Positions 62,501 to 64,000 of a stretch of DNA of 64,000 bases are shown one piece after another (the stretch's first letter is position 1; each line of letters starts with the position of its first letter). The notes beneath the pieces are model-generated. The model was not told the origin of the DNA. It worked only from the letters and a program-made list of their open reading frames with translations, and did not search any database. Origin of the DNA: Anadara kagoshimensis (taxonomy: Eukaryota > Mollusca > Bivalvia > Arcoida > Arcidae); contig CM037870.1 in the NCBI GenBank assembly GCA_021292105.1, forward strand, positions 14,665,234-14,729,233. Reading direction: 5' to 3'. The position numbers were made by a program, and so were the translations under genes.

Positions 62501-63983
62501 GTGAAGTGTCAAAACACTGCAGTTTAAGGATGCCCATCTTTTAAATTTTATTAAATAATTACAATTGTGAAAGATTGTAAAAATAAGGAATAAAACTGTT
62601 TTGCCCTCTTCAAGCTGGTATGAAAATGATCAGCAATGGCAAATTATCAATGAATAATTTCCGTCACTCATGTACTTTGCTGCTTCCCACTTATTGACTG
62701 CCTACAGATTGACTGACTGACCAACAGGAATAACACACCACAATTTTGTTACTATGAAAATGATCAGGAATAACAAATTATCCATGAATAATTTCCGTCG
62801 CTCATGCACTTTGCCGCTTTTTGCTTTTGCCAACAGACTAACTGAATGACCAACAGGAAAAACACCACAATTTTGTTTCTGGGAATATAATACCTTACAT
62901 TTTTTTGGAATAATTTCAATTGAAAAGTGACTGATGAACTAACCAATAAATGGAACAAAAACATTGTACTTTGTTGCAGAGGTTGTAATGACTTACATTT
63001 TTTGGTGTAATTTCTATACGTCTAATAAGTTCTGTGCTGTCCCAATCATAGAATGCTAGTCCACTAACTGATCGAACACCTAACATATTGCCACCATATA
63101 TACCTGAAAGATGTCAAAATAAATATTAGATTATATTTGTCAAATTACTCCTGAAACATCCAAAGTTTAATACAGAAGACAACCAGTTATTAGGACTACC
63201 TCAAGATACCAAGATTCCATGACTGCTTTAAGGAGTGATATATGGTTTTCGATCTTTATAGTCTTTATAATCTAAGGGAGATAATTTACATGGTTTGTCA
63301 TACCACAGGTGAATTGTCTCCCTTATATCAAATGCAAAGATATATAAAAATTGTGGCAAAAGTGTTAATTTTCATATAACCATGTACATTTTCCTAATGT
63401 TGCCTGGTAGGTGAGCACATGGGCCCAAACCCTTGTACTTACCTTCCCATAGTTAAAGTCTGGGTCAACACAAAGTAATAATTACAAAATAAAATTTCCA
63501 GTGGTGTGGAAATTGTTGAAAAATTTTCTGATTAAGTTTTGTAGGACTTTGGATAGGGACCCTTAAGAGTTCTAGCACCATAGCCCACCATGTCAAAGAT
63601 CAACCATTGTAAAACAATTGGTCACATGCCATTAGTGAAAACCAACCACAAGTAAATACAAGTAAAAACCCTTTCTTCACATGTGCCAATGGTCAATGAT
63701 GTAAAACACTATAGTATGACATCTTGGGTTTTAACACTAACAGTTAGCCACTAAATCTCATGAAAAAAGCTAAATATTCATACCTTCAGCTCCAAAATCA
63801 GGCTTGAATGATTTGAGTTCTTTGAAGTTTTTAAATATCTTAATGCTACTAGTGCTTTCTCTGATAGCATAGACTGATGAGTCGTTACACCAGACAAACT
63901 CCTGAGCCGATCCAAAACTCTTGTTACGTAGTGCCATAGCTGTGTAGATAATGTACTCTCCATCACCACATACTACTACAAAT
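47507..63983 (-). CDS. COPB2: Coatomer subunit beta' (COPB2), C-terminal half, 13 visible exons
   Basis: Exons from 5' to 3': 63784-63983, 62997-63103, 62119-62255, 61517-61647, 60671-60878, 59975-60085, 58777-58991, 56673-56765, 55519-55654, 54821-54952, 53265-53435, 52124-52150, 47507-47542. About 567 residues are covered. Seen: [20 protein letters not shown], the end of the second WD40 propeller; [19 protein letters not shown]; then the alpha-solenoid ([61 protein letters not shown]); and an acidic low-complexity tail ending [11 protein letters not shown]. Known: beta' is part of the outer layer of the COPI coat and binds KKxx retrieval signals through its propeller; it acts in Golgi-to-ER transport. 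All introns are GT-AG. Phases agree except at one point: exon 62119-62255 is one base short. The N-terminal propeller exons lie past the right edge. Confidence 0.95.
47801..48028 (+). mobile_element. tRNA-derived SINE (family 2)
   Basis: Head gctctgtggctgagtggtct with aaggttcaaatcctactc as the B box. The body has ggttttctctggagactctg. The tail caatataagtgaaagaatcttgac is related to family 1. Preceded by a G tract. Confidence 0.75.
48671..49002 (-). mobile_element. SINE family 1, near full length, in COPB2 intron
   Basis: Complete tail, body and tRNA-like head (ccactgttgtacctcagttgg). It lies in the 4.6-kb last intron in the same strand orientation as the gene. Confidence 0.85.
49425..49760. 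repeat. ~55-70 bp degenerate tandem repeat in COPB2 intron
   Basis: Units contain ctttcaccttaccaaatt-like words and aaccaagtgtgggc. Confidence 0.65.
50084..50320 (+). mobile_element. SINE family 1, 5'-truncated
   Basis: Body and tail only; in COPB2's last intron, antisense to the gene. Confidence 0.8.
50580..51580. repeat. ~125-185 bp tandem repeat, six units, in COPB2 intron
   Basis: Each unit starts acagtaaaacctcattttaa and contains tgattgaacaaatgatggc. Starts are near 50580, 50706, 50873, 51045, 51228 and 51408. Confidence 0.85.
52124..52150 (-). CDS. COPB2: COPB2 27-nt microexon
   Basis: Nine codons, EVLDADNNE, between TTTTTAG and GTAAGG, phase 0 at both ends, so inclusion or skipping both keep the frame. 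Acidic composition fits its position. It is supported only by splice sites and frame. Confidence 0.6.
53130..53280 (-). repeat. ~43-bp tandem repeat of a COPB2 exon end plus splice donor
   Basis: Four units on the minus strand, each with AAAATATGAA, an AAATTTT(G/T)ATCC core and a (T/C)(C/T)(G/A)GTAAGTTG donor. The first unit is the genuine exon end; the other three lie in the intron. Confidence 0.85.
53265..53435 (-). CDS. COPB2: COPB2 exon (charged low-complexity tail)
   Basis: 171 nt from GGCAG to GTAAGT, 57 codons. It is Lys/Glu-rich, then [19 protein letters not shown] and ENFDPS, resembling the LELEVDLDNLELEDID region of vertebrate COPB2. The last 40 nt and the donor are tandemly repeated in the following intron. 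Confidence 0.88.
54294..54612 (+). mobile_element. SINE family 1 followed by a CCAA microsatellite
   Basis: The tRNA-like head (tagcttagttggtagagtg) and body are in plus orientation, antisense to COPB2. The 3' end runs into cctt/ccaa simple repeats. Confidence 0.8.
54648..54808. repeat. (CCAA)n microsatellite at a COPB2 splice donor
   Basis: About 40 CCAA units with CCAG and TCAA variants, ending about a dozen bases from the donor of exon 54821-54952. Confidence 0.95.
54821..54952 (-). CDS. COPB2: COPB2 exon (acidic tail start)
   Basis: 132 nt, phase 0 at both ends. It encodes [19 protein letters not shown] followed by a Glu/Asp-rich segment. Its donor GTAAGA lies about ten bases from a 160-bp CCAA microsatellite. 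Confidence 0.88.
55519..55654 (-). CDS. COPB2: COPB2 exon
   Basis: 136 nt, phase 2 to phase 0. It encodes [20 protein letters not shown] and ends [10 protein letters not shown]. It is shorter than the vertebrate segment between SLADP and KQYPLVT. Confidence 0.92.
55826..55999. mobile_element. Second, degraded copy of the 16288 MITE in COPB2 intron
   Basis: Shares cggcctgaatt, the atgtcactgacaatagtac block and the right end tgtccgaacattgtggga. The left terminus is worn. Confidence 0.65.
56673..56765 (-). CDS. COPB2: COPB2 exon
   Basis: 93 nt, phase 2 to phase 2. It encodes [20 protein letters not shown] and [11 protein letters not shown]. Confidence 0.94.
56817..57004. mobile_element. Palindromic MITE in COPB2 intron
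   Basis: Starts tacagtcaaacctgcctata and ends aaggcaggtgttactgta. Confidence 0.8.
57387..58208. mobile_element. Palindromic MITE split by a fold-back insertion
   Basis: Outer parts (57387-57440 and about 58072-58208) match the acagtcaaacctg family. Between them is sequence with perfect 21-bp inverted repeats at 57441-57461 and 58017-58037 (starting aatggaacaatctagagg). Confidence 0.75.
58777..58991 (-). CDS. COPB2: COPB2 exon
   Basis: 215 nt, phase 0 to phase 2. It encodes [39 protein letters not shown], then [12 protein letters not shown]. Confidence 0.95.
59754..59931. mobile_element. Palindromic MITE in COPB2 intron
   Basis: Diverged copy, starting cagtcaaacttgtcttaaa and ending agacaggtttgactgc. 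Confidence 0.7.
59975..60085 (-). CDS. COPB2: COPB2 exon
   Basis: 111 nt, phase 0 at both ends. It encodes [20 protein letters not shown], then [17 protein letters not shown]; helical solenoid. Confidence 0.94.
60671..60878 (-). CDS. COPB2: COPB2 exon (solenoid start)
   Basis: 208 nt, TTTCAG to GTACAG. It encodes [20 protein letters not shown] through [18 protein letters not shown] to RVAHFLEKQ, very strongly conserved. Confidence 0.96.
61517..61647 (-). CDS. COPB2: COPB2 exon
   Basis: 131 nt, entering in phase 0 with [19 protein letters not shown], then [18 protein letters not shown]; leaves in phase 2 at GTTAGT. Confidence 0.95.
62119..62255 (-). CDS. COPB2: COPB2 exon with apparent one-base deletion
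   Basis: 137 nt from TTTAG to GTAAAA. It encodes [19 protein letters not shown] and, at the end, TEDGIEDA. The family continues AFEV, but here the last codons read GCT TTG AG, one T short of GCT TTT GAG, so the phase does not match the next exon. See findings. Confidence 0.9.
62997..63103 (-). CDS. COPB2: COPB2 exon
   Basis: 107 nt from TTTCAG to GTAAGT, phase 1 to phase 0. It encodes [20 protein letters not shown] and [12 protein letters not shown]. Confidence 0.94.
63784..63983 (-). CDS. COPB2: COPB2 exon (WD40 propeller end)
   Basis: Acceptor TTAACAG at 63984 and above, donor GT at 63782-63783; 200 nt. It encodes [20 protein letters not shown] and [10 protein letters not shown], then IKIFKNFKE and FKPDFGAE, near-identical to animal COPB2. 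Confidence 0.95.
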
Positions 63984-64000
63984 CTGTTAAAAGGTGAAAG

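Noticed and set aside
63778..63969. Minus frame starting [12 protein letters not shown]
   Set aside because: Out-of-frame shadow of the COPB2 exon; the correct frame reads [19 protein letters not shown].

Overview
This is animal nuclear DNA. It is AT-rich, has GT-AG introns, and is full of tRNA-headed SINEs, short terminal-inverted-repeat elements and minisatellites. Coding sequence is only about 6-7 % of the window. Repeat phrases such as gaccttgacctttga arrays, and several dispersed families, are of a kind I associate with molluscs (probably a bivalve). That assignment is inference. No mitochondrial, bacterial or viral genes were recognised.

Layout. (1) 1-6443, + strand: the 3' part of gene A. 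It encodes a single-pass membrane protein with a Cys-containing, N-glycosylated ectodomain, a Thr-rich stalk, one transmembrane helix, and a cytoplasmic tail with one NPxY and two PPxY motifs. (2) 6444-13862: intergenic DNA between two convergent genes, made of minisatellites and transposon relics. (3) 13863-24585, - strand: gene B, a paralogue of A with matching exon phases, in tail-to-tail orientation. It has a CUB-like cysteine pattern at its N-terminal side and NPxY plus three PPxY motifs in the tail. It also carries an in-frame TAA at the start of the exon before the stalk. (4) 24600-35300: gene-poor repeat DNA. (5) 35348-39362, + strand: a complete three-exon SH3BGRL3-like gene (92 aa, thioredoxin-fold family), probably with a 3'UTR running to a poly(A) signal at 42018. 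(6) 42040-47300: repeats, including a 1.6-kb element with internal ~143-bp repeats. (7) 47507-63983, - strand: the C-terminal half of COPB2 (coatomer subunit beta', COPI coat) in 13 visible coding exons. The first exons lie beyond the right edge.

How the genes relate. COPB2 (COPI vesicle coat) and SH3BGRL3 are conserved housekeeping genes unrelated to each other. Genes A and B are the unusual part: a receptor-like family I do not recognise, with a Cys-rich outside and a tail built for endocytic sorting (NPxY) and NEDD4-type WW-domain ligase binding (PPxY). Both tails end in nearly the same PPPSYEEAL motif. Gene B's ORF is otherwise intact past its stop codon, so it is a very recent pseudogene, a null allele, a source of a soluble ectodomain, or a sequence error.

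Other points: COPB2 contains an apparent one-base deletion next to a splice donor at 62119, a fourfold tandem duplication of an exon end together with its splice donor at 53130-53280, and a 27-nt microexon at 52124. A near-perfect 82-bp fold-back lies at 5257-5436. Several nested transposon insertions give a relative chronology.
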